Assembly: GCA_013423325.1 (NCBI GenBank)
Contig: BLJB01000139.1
Location: forward strand, 103,467-167,466
DNA: 64,000 nt
Direction: 5' to 3'
From: Usnea hakonensis
Taxonomy: Eukaryota > Ascomycota > Lecanoromycetes > Lecanorales > Parmeliaceae
The notes below the pieces were generated by a model. The model had not been told where the DNA came from and ran no database searches. It worked only from the letters and a program-made list of their open reading frames with translations. Numbering within the stretch: position 1 is the first letter of the stretch; every line of letters starts with the position of its first letter. A program made the position numbers and the translations under genes. Shown piece after piece: positions 44,581 through 55,190 of the stretch.

Positions 44581-45930
44581 CTACAGTCTATGGCGTCGAC
44601 AGTCTTCGCAGGCCAGCATATGGCAACGTTTGCAAGACAGTATGTACTTGCGATATCTCGTGCCACACATCTCGCAGACCTTGCCACGGCGCGATCCTTC
44701 AACTCTAGTGAACTTGCCGCTGTGCTCGCACTCGTGGTTTATTTGTAGCTCCCGTGCCATAGCCACCACGCGCTGTTGACGAACAGCAGGTTCCAAAGGC
44801 CATGGAGCTTCCCTGTCAACAACCTGCTGAGCTCTTCGATTGAGTAGTTCCGGCACCCAGTCGCCACATGGGCATTCTTTCCACTTTACACCACATCTGT
44901 AGCAGAACTCGGCGCTGCATCTACAACTATAATTTGGGTCAGTTTTACTTACACGACGGGTAGCAGTAGGTATCACTCACGTCATGTGGTCACAGCCCTC
45001 ATACCGAAACACCATTTCACCGCATCCAAAACAGGGTTTCCAGCCTTGCTCATCCGCGAAATTAATGAGGCCCTGCCTTGCCTCATCTGTTGGGCAATCC
45101 CCATCATGTGCTAGTGCTCTGCAGTGCATACAAGTTTGACCACTACAGGCCTCACAGGAAGCATAATCCGGAGTTCGCTGCGGCATAGGAATAAACTTGG
45201 CGCACCCTGGATCAGCGCAGTAAACTCTGTCCGTGCTGGTAAACTCTTGCTCAGCACTTCGATAGGCGGTCAAATCTTCGACCGAGAAGTCTGCTTCGAT
45301 GGTCGAGATATCAATTGGTTGGCGGTGACATTTTGGTGGGAAAAGGCTTTCGTCCTTGGTAACACGTAGGAAGAAGGACTTGAGGCATGGCTTGCAATAT
45401 ACATCATTGCATACCAAACGCACGGTGGAATGAGGATGAACGGACTCTCCACAGACAATACATTCGACTTTGAGCTGGGGCAATTTCTCAAGGACATGTC
45501 TCTGGCGGTGAGCATAATAGGCCGAAGGGCCCGCATCGGTGCTACAGGACTCGATGCTGAAAGTCGAAGCTTCTGTAGCTCGTAGGACAAACCCCCATTC
45601 AGCCGACTCCGCGCCGATGCGAGGCATCCCTGGCAGATCGGTGATATCTTGAGATGGCTGATTGTCGGCTTCATTCAAGCTTAGGGCGAAGTCTCGATCT
45701 TGAACAGACTGTGTCTCCTCGACCCTTGATTCTTCGATGGCCACGGCATCAGAATCAACAGCTTTAGCAATGCTGTGAGCGAGCTTCAAATCCTCGACCA
45801 AAATCATCGCCTTCTTGAGCTCGGCCTCGAAGTCATCGAATGCTAATGCATAATCCGGAGGACTGTCTTGTGGATAGGCGAATGGTATGGAATAATGGAG
45901 ATCGAGATCACGATATCAACACGGATCCAT
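44581..45930 (-). CDS. RBR-type (RING1-IBR-RING2) E3 ubiquitin ligase
   Basis: Secure exons: 45862-44981 and 44926-44581, separated by a 54-bp intron that joins GCDHM-T to CRCSAEFCYRCG. RING1 reads CIVCGESV...CNDVYCKPC...PPKC, the IBR has CADPGCAKF and CEACSGQTCMHCRALAHDGDC, and RING2 is CFGCGEMVFRYEGCDHMTC, where the last Cys is the RBR catalytic cysteine that accepts ubiquitin from the E2. A further Cys-rich C-terminal finger (KVCEMCGTRYRKYILSCKRC) follows. The first ATG in the long exon is at 45807 (390 residues). The same frame is open upstream and similar in style (DYALAFDDFEAELKK), so I suggest a true start at 45930 with an 8-nt first exon and a 60-bp intron (45922-45863); without splicing that ATG meets TGA at codon 5. 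The start lies 27 bp from the stop of the preceding gene. Confidence 0.82.
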
Positions 45931-45956
45931 AGCTTCCGTTGCCAGGGTCTCAAACT

Positions 45957-47348
45957 CTATGCCCGCCCTTCTATATCCTGAGTGAACTCTTTTACCGCCT
46001 GTGTTACTTCGCTATGAACCTCCTCGATAGATCCGTCCCCATTGATCTGCGATACGAAGTCAGCTAATGTCTTGCCCGAATTCACTACCTACACACCTCC
46101 TTGAAATAGCCCTCCGCTACCTTCAAGCGATTCTCCACTTCTACGTCCCAACCCTTCTTCACAGTGTCTAGCTCGCCCCTAGCTTTACTCTCCCGCCTTC
46201 CTACACGCCGGAGCATCCCCTCAGCTGAGCAGTTGAGGAGCAGAGTGTAATTTGTTTTTTGTACCTACCGGATGTAAGCAGGGTTTTCACCTACGTGGGT
46301 AAGACCGACCTTCTCTTCAAACTCAACAAGTTCTTGCATGCATTTTGGAAACCCGTGCACGAGGCTCCACTTCTTGCCTTCCTCTATTCCTCCATTGATC
46401 TTCCTCTCAAGTAAGCTAATTTTCAATTCCGTTGGAACCTCGACTTTTTCCTCCAGGCAATCTTTCACGAATTTTGCGTGTGGATACGTCAGATCTTCAG
46501 ACTTTTCACGTAAGATATCATCCAAGGATATGTGCTGGAACCCAAATTTCTGGCACAGGAGAGCGCATTGTGTTTTTTTGCCAACTCCTTGGGCGCCTGT
46601 ATCGTAGTCAGCACCTGGGGCCAGTGAGACGAAAAGAATATACCAATGAAGAAGATAACAGGAATTCGCCGTTTTCGCTTTAAGAAGTGGGCCTGTCTCT
46701 CCTGCTGCAACAATTCTAACCACGCTCTTCCCTCAGGAGATTTGATTTTTGATGACAGACCCTGGAATTCTTCAAGGTCCTTCTCCCCGAATGTCCGTTG
46801 CTCATATTCGTATGCCTGTACCATACACTCAAACTTGTCCATATCACGTATAAATCGAGATTCCGCTGTCTCGCCTCCTTCATACTCTAGCCAGGCGGTC
46901 CTGATCTTTGTGCCTAGGGTTGGATTGATAGGGTTCAGCAGGCTCTGAATGTATCGGGTGCCAAAGTCTTCCAGTTTGAACTTATGCTCTATTATTTATC
47001 AGTCTGTGTTGGACGATCCGGAGGAGGCTTACTTACCTTTAGGAACACCAGCATATGTCGGGATGTCTCCGGCAACTGATTCTGCCATATCATGGCACAG
47101 TGCTAGAAATATGCATCTGTCGATATCCAAACCATCCTGCTACACGTCAACGAAGATAACGTTGACAGAAATATTGAACGGACCGGAGCGAACATAGCCA
47201 GAAGTGACAAGCGATACATGTGAGCAGCTACACTCTCAGGGTTCTTGATTGTTCTCAGCCACCCAGTTCGTGGCAAATGCTTGAGGACCTCCATCAAATG
47301 TAGGAAGGGCAGTGGTGACCCTTCCAATTCGGAGTGAACTACCTCCAT
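45957..47348 (-). CDS. HD-domain nucleotidase fused to adenylate-kinase-like domain
   Basis: Six exons: 47348-47184, 47136-47037, 46988-46644, 46596-46310, 46264-46097 and 46046-45957, with five introns of 45-50 bp, giving 384 residues; every junction is in frame. Residues about 1-185 match the HDDC2/YGK1 5'-deoxynucleotidase family: VAAHMYRLSLLAMF (H of the first motif), CHDMAESVAGDIPTYAG (HD motif) and FIRDMDKFECMVQAYEYE (final Asp). Residues about 195-384 are adenylate/UMP-CMP-kinase-like: IFFIGAQGVGKKTQC (P-loop GxxGxGK made by junction 3), FGFQHISLDDILRE, LVHGFPKCMQELVEFE, TNYTLLLNCSAEGMLRRV. Inference: a bifunctional nucleotide enzyme that hydrolyses and phosphorylates nucleoside monophosphates. 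The lid arginines (RRVGRRE) are present. Confidence 0.85.
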
Positions 47349-48156
47349 GATGCCTGAGAATGTTGGAGGCAATGTTCGCTGGATACCGCGACTTCAAAGG
47401 GCAACGGACGAGCCACTAACGGCTGTAAGTTTATCCGACCCCGCACGTGGCGAGATAAACTACTACTCCGTAGTTCACGTTTATTTACCATACAGAAGGA
47501 CAAGCCATCTACGATCAGTATAAGGAGGCCAAACGAGCTGTAGATCGAAAGATCAAAGCGCGAGAGCGGGAACTCATTAGGCGGATTTAAAAAGAATACG
47601 ATACCATCACTCCGGTGCAAGACATTGACGGTTTCTAGATTGCGATCGCAGAGATTATGCATGGCTTGAGAAATGGACGCCATGGAATCTTGGAGCTAAT
47701 AATTTCATCGGGGGAGGGGGTATGTCAAGAGGGTAAGGTTTGATGTGATATCTCCCGAGCCGTACCATGCTTAAGTGTATCTGGCGCTGTAAGGTTACAT
47801 CGACCTGCACGTCGCTTAGTGTACATCAGCCCGCCAAACTATACTGGCCTCTCGGCTGGTATCTCGGCTGTTCTCATGGAGTTCCTCGTCCCTTAAACTC
47901 GAAGATCAAATCGGAGTATCTTATCTCCAAAATTCTATATAGAGGAGTATTTCCGTCGTTTTGATCCACCCGAGCCCTTGAACAGCAGCTTTCCGGAAAG
48001 AGAGCAACTACTGCTGTTGCAAAAACTACATATTCTTATACCTTAGCTTATAAATCGAAAAACCAAAGTTTGGCCATCCAGATCTGAGGCTTACAGTCTT
48101 CCAATTCTCCAACAACTGGAGTCGTGATTTTTTGCTCGACTTGCATAGAGCGATCG
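47349..48156. other. Divergent intergenic region with DUF3435-like debris
   Basis: Contains the fragment listed at 47489-47650 and otherwise no gene. The promoters of the fusion gene and the rhodopsin-family gene must lie here. Confidence 0.4.
47489..47650 (+). pseudogene. Fragment resembling DUF3435/FluG-type recombinase-like protein
   Basis: Plus-strand translation from 47489: TEGQAIYDQYKEAKRAVDRK, then IKARERELIRRI, stop (TAA), KEYDTITPVQDIDGF, stop (TAG). The pattern R-x-x-L-x-R-x-I-x-K-x-Y-D-x-x-x-P-V-x-D-I recalls a conserved helical segment of fungal DUF3435/FluG-domain proteins, the superfamily that includes Starship 'captain' tyrosine recombinases. Both stops could be C-to-T changes of Gln codons. 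About 45 residues only, so this is a suggestion. The fragment sits antisense to and just upstream of the HD-kinase gene. Confidence 0.35.
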
Positions 48157-49417
48157 ATGGCCTCTTTGCCAGGCTTCATCGCGTTGGCCGTTATAATGGG
48201 TCTAGGGTCTATTCTAGCTGTAGTTCTGCGCATAGTCGCCCGAAGACATTCCAAGTCTGCTCTGGGATTAGACGACGCCTTCGCCGTGGTCGCAATGTGT
48301 GGCTGCTTGGCATTCCTAGGAATAATGATATGGGGTAATTTGTCCCTGGGAATTTGTTAGCACACGTTGATAGCAAGTTTAGAATCTCTGAATGGATTCA
48401 TGTATGGCTTTCCGGACGTACCGCTCAAGGTCTTGCAGAATGATCTAAAGGTATGCCGGCTTCTGAGAATTATAAAATGATCATGCCCCCTAATCTATTC
48501 AGGTGTTGTTTTTCGCATCTGTCGTCGCTCCTCTACCTACTGGAGCGGGTCGATTCAGCTTGCTTCTTCTCTACAATCGCATCTTCAAGACTGACCGCAG
48601 CTTTTGCGTCGCCGTCCGATTCGTTGGTATAGTCAACGGTCTTTCGTACGTAGGATGTACACTTGCTATTGCTTTGCACTGCATCCGCATGGAGAAATCT
48701 TGGAACCCACAGATCGAAGGCCATTGCTTCCATTCTAAGGCCTTGGCTGTTTTTGTTTCCGTTCTGGACTCCTCTCTTGATTTCGCTGTCATGATACTGC
48801 CTATCTCCGTCCTTAGAAGGCTCCGAATGTCGTTGCGACGCAAGATAAATGTGGGCATTGTTTTTGTCGTCGGAGGCTTGTAAGCTGACTAGAACTGGTA
48901 CCCCCTCTTAAGATTGGAGATGCTGACAATCTCAGCGTGGGCCTGATTGGAATCTTGCGAGTCGCAATCGTTTACGATCCTGTAAATTGTGAGCCTGAGT
49001 CTTCCTACTCTTGAGGGCTTTCTAATTTTGCCCGTAGATAGCATCTTCATATCCGATGTCTGGCTGTGTGTACAACTCGGCTTGTCAGTGATCTGCTGCT
49101 GCCTCCCAACCTATGGCCTACTCTCGCCGAAAGAGAAAATCCTAACACCGGCAAAAATCCTATGTTCCAAGCTAAGGAGCAAGATCATCACCATTTTCAC
49201 GAGCAGAGAAAGCTCTGACCTAGAGTCGGAATCACAGATACTTTCGGCCTTGAAGCCAAAATCTCACCACAACGAAAATCCCAGCGTTGGAGAAGCAGAT
49301 GGAGTTGGTTTAACACACGCGGCGGGAGACTTTGAGCTAGGAGACCACCATGTTGTTGCTGAAAGTGATCTTTCTTTGAACGCTTTCGGCGTCAATAGCA
49401 CGGTGGAAATCGTCTAG
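48157..49417 (+). CDS. Fungal rhodopsin-domain (PTH11-like) membrane protein, possibly broken
   Basis: Exons: 48157-48450, 48503-48879, 48936-48988 and 49038-49417, all junctions in frame, about 367 residues. The layout is that of fungal 7-TM rhodopsin/PTH11-like proteins lacking a CFEM domain: FIALAVIMGLGSILAVVLRI, then ARRHSKSALGLDDAF, LLLLYNRIFKTDRSF, SVLDSSLDFAVMILPISVL, VGLIGILRVAIVYDPVN, SDVWLCVQLGLSVICCCLP. Problem: exon 1 has an in-frame TAG at 48358-48360 (between SLGIC and HTLIA). It can be avoided only by a 39-bp intron (48320s to 48370s, GTAATT...GATAG), shorter than the others in this window. So either a recent nonsense mutation (CAG to TAG) or a mini-intron. Such proteins sit in the plasma membrane; only Magnaporthe Pth11 has a known role. 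Confidence 0.6.
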
Positions 49418-49429
49418 GGGTTCGGTATT

Positions 49430-50681
49430 GATCCTAGCTAATAGAAAGTAAGATACACGCTTCATGCTGTATCCCAGGCAGGCGAGCGGAAGGTATATAG
49501 TTACATAAATAGAGGGGTTAGGGATTCTAGAGAGGGAGTAGAGTACTCTACTAGGCGCGGTTATAGGATAGGATAGGGGAGGGGGGGGAAGAGGAGTATT
49601 AAGGTATTATAGGGTAAGAGGAGTATAGATAATAATACCCATCCATCTACATACTCATACCATCCTTCTCTTATCTAACAAATCTCCTTAACACCCCCCC
49701 CAATACCACAAATCTCTCCCCCGCACTCAAGCAATGCCCTATCTCTATACTTCCCTCCCTCCCCCTCATTCCCCCCTCCCAGCGGAACCCCCCTCCTACC
49801 TTCTCTCCAGCACAGAAATCCTTCCTTCTAAAACCACCTTATCAAGTCAATACAATATATCCCCCTCCTTATACTAGTCTAATATGTTATCCTAACCCCC
49901 CCGCCTAACCGCCTCTTATATATCTAACCTATAGTACCCCTATCTATCTAGCGGACGCCCGTCATCGAAGAACTACCCTCGCAAATCCCCCTTCCCTTCC
50001 CTTCCTTCCCTTCCGTAGCCAGTAAAAATTAAATTAATTCTTTTTCAAACACCGTTTCCCGCCCGCCTGCCCGTCCGTCTATCCCTAGAGTAGAGATTTA
50101 TTTATATATATAAGTATAAGAATGGAACGGACGGAATGGATGGGGATGGGGATTGGATGGATAGTTTGCTAAATGTAGTGGAAGGGTGGAGAGGGTGGGT
50201 GTGTTGGTTGGTTGGGAGGAGGAGGAGCGGGTGATATGTTTATGTGTGGGGGAGATGTGGATGTGGTGTTGGGGGATTTTGGGAGTGGAGATGGACTAGG
50301 GTGGCTGAGGGGGTGGAGATGCGGGGTTAAGGGAGGGGGGGATAGGGGATAGGGGATAGGGGAGGAGGGAGGGGGCGATGGGGCATAAGGGAAGGGAAGT
50401 AGTATGTGGATGGATGGGAAGGGTTGTGAGCTTGGAGGATACTGGGTTGTGCTTTGCGGTGGAGAGATGTCGGGGAAACGTGAGTTGAGTTGAGTTGAGT
50501 TGAGTTGAGTTGGGGAAACACGGTTCCATGTGACTGAACTGCATAGCTAGCTAGCTAGCTACCATATCCATCCATCCATCCATCCATCCCCTCCATCGAA
50601 TCTCCCTTCCCGGCAAGTCCCCCCCCCTCTCTCTCCCCCCTTCTCGAATCTCTATTTCACAACCCACTCCCTACAACAGCG
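49430..50681. repeat. Dispersed 1.2-kb direct repeat, copy 2
   Basis: Begins 13 bp after the stop codon of the rhodopsin-family gene and ends 10 bp before the stop of the minus-strand 2EXR gene. Same block order as copy 1 at 40367-41575. Includes a GAGTT pentanucleotide tandem (50484-50512) where copy 1 has a single variant. Confidence 0.85.
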
Positions 50682-50690
50682 ACCCGCATA

Positions 50691-51870
50691 TCACCTCCAG
50701 GCCAGAAAATCCCGTTTCGGTGATAAGCTGCAGTGTATATACTTGTCCTTAAGAATAACATCAAAGTATGGTTCTCCAACTCGGATCATTTGCTTGAGAA
50801 TATAGTCCTGAAGATCTGCGGCGTATGCTTCCTCTAGCTCGCCTCCGATGATGATTTTTTGCAGTGATGTAATTTCGCGAAAACAGTCCACTATGAGAAT
50901 AGTAAAGCTATGCATATAGTCGTCATCAAAGGGAAAAAGACTATGCTTGTGAGTTTTTGTAAGATTCGTAGTTCCTCTGAACGAAAGCTGTAGCTCTTCG
51001 AGGAAGGTCATGCCCTTCATATCTTTCCAAACGGTGCCAATCATCGCTGAGATCACCTTTTCTGTCAGTAATATATATTTCGGGTCATAGCCTATCTTTA
51101 AGCGTGGATCAGACAGATCAATATCGAGCAGACAGCGTCGAAAAAGAGACTTTCCAGGCATTTTCTGCACTCCGTTCTTATGTCGGAACATGGATAAATT
51201 GACCGTGACTTCGATCTGCTCTTTGTAGATGATCCCGGCTGCTTCGGCATTTATTTGGCGGTCTATACGCAAAATGGCTGGATTGAACCAATCGGAAGTT
51301 TTGCCGGTGAGGTCGTTCAGCAACATTGTCGGTCTCAGCATGTTCTTGTAGACTCTGTCGCGAAGCTCTCTCGGTAATTTCATGAAAGGAAAAACGCCGG
51401 TGTGTATGGATGGAATGCTGTCCTCGGTGCTTTCAGTCATCTCCGCTGAGGGCTCCGTTGGGAGTTGTGTTCTGTACATCTCCTCTTCATCATGAGCAGA
51501 CTTGTGGTTGTCATCATCGCATTCTTGATGAGGAAGGCTTTCGGACGGATGTGAGATCTGGGTAGAGTTGCCGCTATTATACGAGATAAGTTTCAGCCAT
51601 CATTCGAAATTTGAAAGCTCTGAGATTGATACACCATGTACTTACTGATCTGCCTGACCAGAGGAGACTGGTTTGATAACCGCGTTTTGTATGCCCTCCT
51701 CCTCAAGAGCGCTCCTGGGAATGGGAGAGTCAGTCAGCATGTACTACTGGAACTTGGGCCTCGGGTGACAACATCATTGCGTGGACTGAAACTCACAAAG
51801 ACTGGCTCCCGTCCTGATGTTCAAACTGTGTTCCATCGGCAGCAGATAGACTGTTATCAAGGGAGCCCAT
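50691..51870 (-). CDS. 2EXR/DUF7730-type hypothetical protein
   Basis: Three exons: 51870-51797, 51714-51646 and 51573-50691 (introns 82 and 72 bp), giving 341 residues from the ATG at 51870. The frame stays open to 51987 but without ATG; a TTTAG acceptor-like motif there could mean one more upstream exon. After a polar, acidic N-terminus (about 110 residues) the hallmark appears: FPFMKLPRELRDRVYKNML, then ILRIDRQINAEAAGIIYKEQ. The rest has alternating hydrophobic segments (DCFREITSLQKIIIGGELEE) like F-box/2EXR proteins that carry a degenerate repeat domain. Function unknown. It is only distantly related to the 2EXR gene at 6543-7593. Its 3' end abuts repeat copy 2. Confidence 0.65.
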
Positions 51871-51987
51871 ATCTGTAGATTGTGAAGTCTGGCGCAAAGA
51901 ACCAATTTTTTTGATGTATAAGGACGAACGCACGACCTGAACGAAAGGCTTATTGTCGTCGTCTAGGCGGATGCGACACGCTTCCAC

Positions 51988-52489
51988 TAAGCTAAATACG
52001 GTTAGTGCGACATGAAAGAAAAAGACCGAGGGACGCGCTGTATTAGATCTATTCAGTAGCCGTTATTTGAGACTATTCGCTTAGGCTTATAGTTATTACT
52101 AGTACTATAATAATTCTTTATTCTTATGATAATATCTAGTAAATCTATATAGAAATCTATTAAAATAAGTATTAAATTAATATAGTAGGGAGCTATAGGT
52201 GAAGGAAGGAGAAACGCATTTTCGCGAATTTTCGCGTAAATCCGTCATGAGTTTTCGCGCTAACCTCGTACTCTCTTTCATCACCTAGGCAACCGCTGTG
52301 CCTCGACTTGCAGTAGGTATGCGCCACGCCCGTTATCTATTTCATCTGCCCTTTCAACGGGACGGTTTGCAGCTTCTCAGTGGCCGTATTGGTATTGCTG
52401 AAACACAACTGTGCCGCGAAAAAGCAGCGAGCAAGTTTACGCATTACCAACGTTTCACTTCCTCCGGGGTTTGCTTACGATACGTCGCC
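51988..52489. other. Intergenic with small AT-rich relic
   Basis: From about 52050 to 52200 base composition falls to mostly A/T with many TA steps, resembling the big AT-rich island at the window's end; probably a short RIP-mutated repeat remnant. No coding frame. Confidence 0.5.
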
Positions 52490-53059
52490 ATGACTACAGA
52501 TCGTCGTTGGAAACCTTTTAGCATCCCTCAACCGGTAACTGGAAACAAAATCAACATGATCTTTCAAATCCTAATGTGATCACAGCTCCTCAATGCCATC
52601 CCCATCAACTCATCACCCCTCACGCGCCTGCCCAGCGAAATTCTTGTGGAGATATTCAACCATGTTGGCCTGATAGATCAACTCGTTCTCGCATTCACCT
52701 GCAAACACCTTCTCCAAGTCTCCACTCTTGTCTCCTTAAAGATGTCCAACTTCGTCGGGGCTAGACTAGCAGAAGGGTCAAAGCAGAGCTCCATAATGGA
52801 GAACCTGCTCAAACGTGTCAAACCTTTGACCGCGGCCGGACGTCCGAAGAAAGGTTGGCAGATCTGCGTCGATTGCTTGCGTTATCGGCCCGTGAGGATG
52901 AGCTACTGGAAGAAGAAACGAAGGACTGGTCCGATCACGTGGGACGGATGGGTGGTGCACTGGAATGACGGGTACTCGCTCCAGTGCCCGGAGTGCAAGT
53001 ATCTTGAAGCAATGCCCTGGATCACGCATATGGAAGCGACGGGCCGCGAAGTAAAATAG
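52490..53059 (+). CDS. Small F-box protein
   Basis: Two exons, 52490-52534 and 52586-53059, with a 51-bp intron, giving 172 residues. Splicing joins MTTDRRWKPFSIPQP to LLNAIPINSS and leads into a clear F-box: LTRLPSEILVEIFNHVGLID (cut) then QLVLAFTCKHLLQVS. The C-terminal half has a CxxC pair at each end (ICVDCLRYRPVRMSYW and LQCPECKYLEAMPW), probably a zinc-binding module common in short fungal F-box proteins. Predicted role: substrate receptor of an SCF ligase; target unknown. A start at 52646 in the same frame would cut off the F-box and is unlikely. Confidence 0.75.
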
Positions 53060-54761
53060 GAGTTGCTCGGTCTGAGGTCTAGAGTGCTGATGTCTTGAGG
53101 TGGCGCTGATTTGATGCCGAACGAGAAAATTGTTTAGAGATACTCATACACAATCGGAAATACTGCATCGGACGTGCAAGAGCGTCTGCGCTGCGCCTTC
53201 AAGACTTTTCCCCCTTTCTTGACGAAGCATGAAAGTATGATGGAAGTGACCGCCATGATGAGTCTGCAGGCTGAGAGAATAGCACGATCATAATGAATAT
53301 TTTTCATAGTGTTCATAGTCACCAGTACCAGTATCTGCGTTCTGCAATGATTCGATCTTTGTAAGTATTAGGGACCTTGAGGTGGCTGGGCTTTGAGGGG
53401 AGGGGGAGGGGGTGGATAAATCCCGTTCGTTCGTTCGAGGCTTCACTTGGTAGAATGGTAGGTAGGTAGGTAGGTAGGTAGTTTGGGTGGGATAGAGAGG
53501 GAGGATAGAAGGGAAGGGGGGGAAAAAGATAGAGGGATAATTTTAGGAAAAGTGGGATGGTGGGAGGGAGGAAGGAAGGGAGGGTGAGTTTGAGGCTGAG
53601 TGGGTTGTGTGCATGCGTAGACAGGGCGAGGGGAGGTGGGGAAGGGATATAGGGATAGTTTTTAGGGTGGGGAGGGTGCGTGGGTGATTGGGCGGTTGGG
53701 GAAAGGAATTGGTGGAGGGGGGAAAGAAAGAGAAGAGAAGAGAAAAGAAAGAGGGTGCGGATTCCTCATGAAAAGCACTGTACTCGTACCCCCAGATTCT
53801 CCTTCCTACCTTATTGTACCACGCCGTCAGTCAGCCTCAGTCAAGAATTGTACATCCCACATCTAAAAATCTACTTTCACACGAGACACGAAATCACCCA
53901 GCTTGCATAAGTGCGTGGCTCGCGGGTTGTCAATGGAGGGCCTCTCTCTCTCTCTCTCTCTTGCTTGCCTTCTAGCTCTTCATGTGTCATCCTTCCCTAC
54001 TCTACAACATATCTACCCCATTATTGGAATTGAAAATTAAGAAGGATTATAAGACGTGCGTTCTGCCATCGAGCGAGGATGGAATGGGATGCAGCGCGTG
54101 CGCTATTTGAAGAAAAAGTAGGTACTCGTACATGCCGCCTACCCACCTGCCGCAAGGGGACTCCGATATCTTAAAAGGGCGCTCAAGGCGCAGGATTTAG
54201 GGGGAAAATCGGAGTGGGGACTGGGGAGGATGCGGGGGGGATGCGGAGGGCGGGCGGGCCATTGCCCTGGGTTGCGTAGCGTTGCATTTCATGCGGACGG
54301 CTTTGTTTGGGTTATGCACTCTGCCTTTGCGAAATTTTTCTTTTTTTCTTCTTTTTTTTTCTTCTTCTTTTTCTTTTTCGGTAGGCTACATGAGGCGGCG
54401 CGGGGTTCCTTACCTTATCCCTAATGATGCCGCGCAATGCGTAAGTACGTGCTTTGGGAGAATTGATGCTGCAGCGAGAAAAAGGGGGTCCAGCCGAGCT
54501 CGACCTGACTTTTGGTAGGTAGTATGTTTACGTTAGCTGCGATTGTGTGGTGCGGGCATGCATGCATGCATGGGATAGGAGTCTTCCAAATGACCACTTT
54601 TTTTTTTCCCGTTTCATGTGCCTCAGGGTCGTATTTGTTTTCATTTTTCTGCAGAGAGCCTTGCGGGCGCGAGGCGGGGCCGCCGAAATGGGGACCAGGC
54701 AGCACACACACCAAGCTCGCAAATGCGCTTACCGTCGAATCAAATGTTTTATTGGGACCTT

Positions 54762-54792
<31 letters not shown>

Positions 54793-55190
54793 GGGNNAGG
54801 GGGCCCTTTTTTTTTTTTTTTTTTTTTTTTTTGAAGAAGGGTTGCAAACGCAATGCGCCTCATGCGTCCACAACTTTTCAATTTATGACGTGCTCTTACT
54901 TCTTTAAGAGATGCTTCCGACATCACTTTGCAAGGCTGGGCGGCCACGGTCATTTTGGCAGCGCCCTCTTATTTCTCACTGTCCTCCGGTTTGTGCAACG
55001 TCCTCCATGCTTCAATTTGTTGCTTTCATCTCTACGCCTTTGCACAGATTCGGGCCGGATTCTTCATAACATTAGATTAGTTTCATAAACCATCGCATTA
55101 TTGCAACTCTTCTTCCATTTTTGAAACATTCTTCATCTCTTACACTTGCTCGTATCTCCTTCAACAGCAGAAGCCGAAGAGCGAGGAGCT
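53060..55190. other. 2.1-kb gene-free, low-complexity region
   Basis: Contains a GTAG/TAGG tandem (53457-53481), purine-rich G/A DNA (53400-53760), a TC microsatellite (53943-53962), T-rich stretches (54330-54380), a GCAT tandem (54557-54571), T runs around an NN gap, and no supported gene. Confidence 0.5.
54796..54797. other. Assembly gap (NN) between poly-T runs
   Basis: T runs of more than 20 bases on both sides with short G/C spacers; same style as the other gaps. Confidence 0.85.

Noticed and set aside
47339..47683. Minus-strand ORF as a possible first exon of the HD-kinase gene
   Set aside because: The HD protein starts naturally at ATG 47348 and this frame is antisense to a plausible DUF3435-like fragment, so it is probably a shadow.
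51940..52010. Minus-strand TAGCTTAGTGG matches the tRNA box A consensus, with a TTCG downstream, suggesting a tRNA gene
   Set aside because: No pairing acceptor or T stems and no U33 in the anticodon loop; the same DNA reads as coding and splice acceptor of the 2EXR gene.
54230..54518. Phe/Ser-rich plus ORFs
   Set aside because: Translation of poly-T/TTC tracts.
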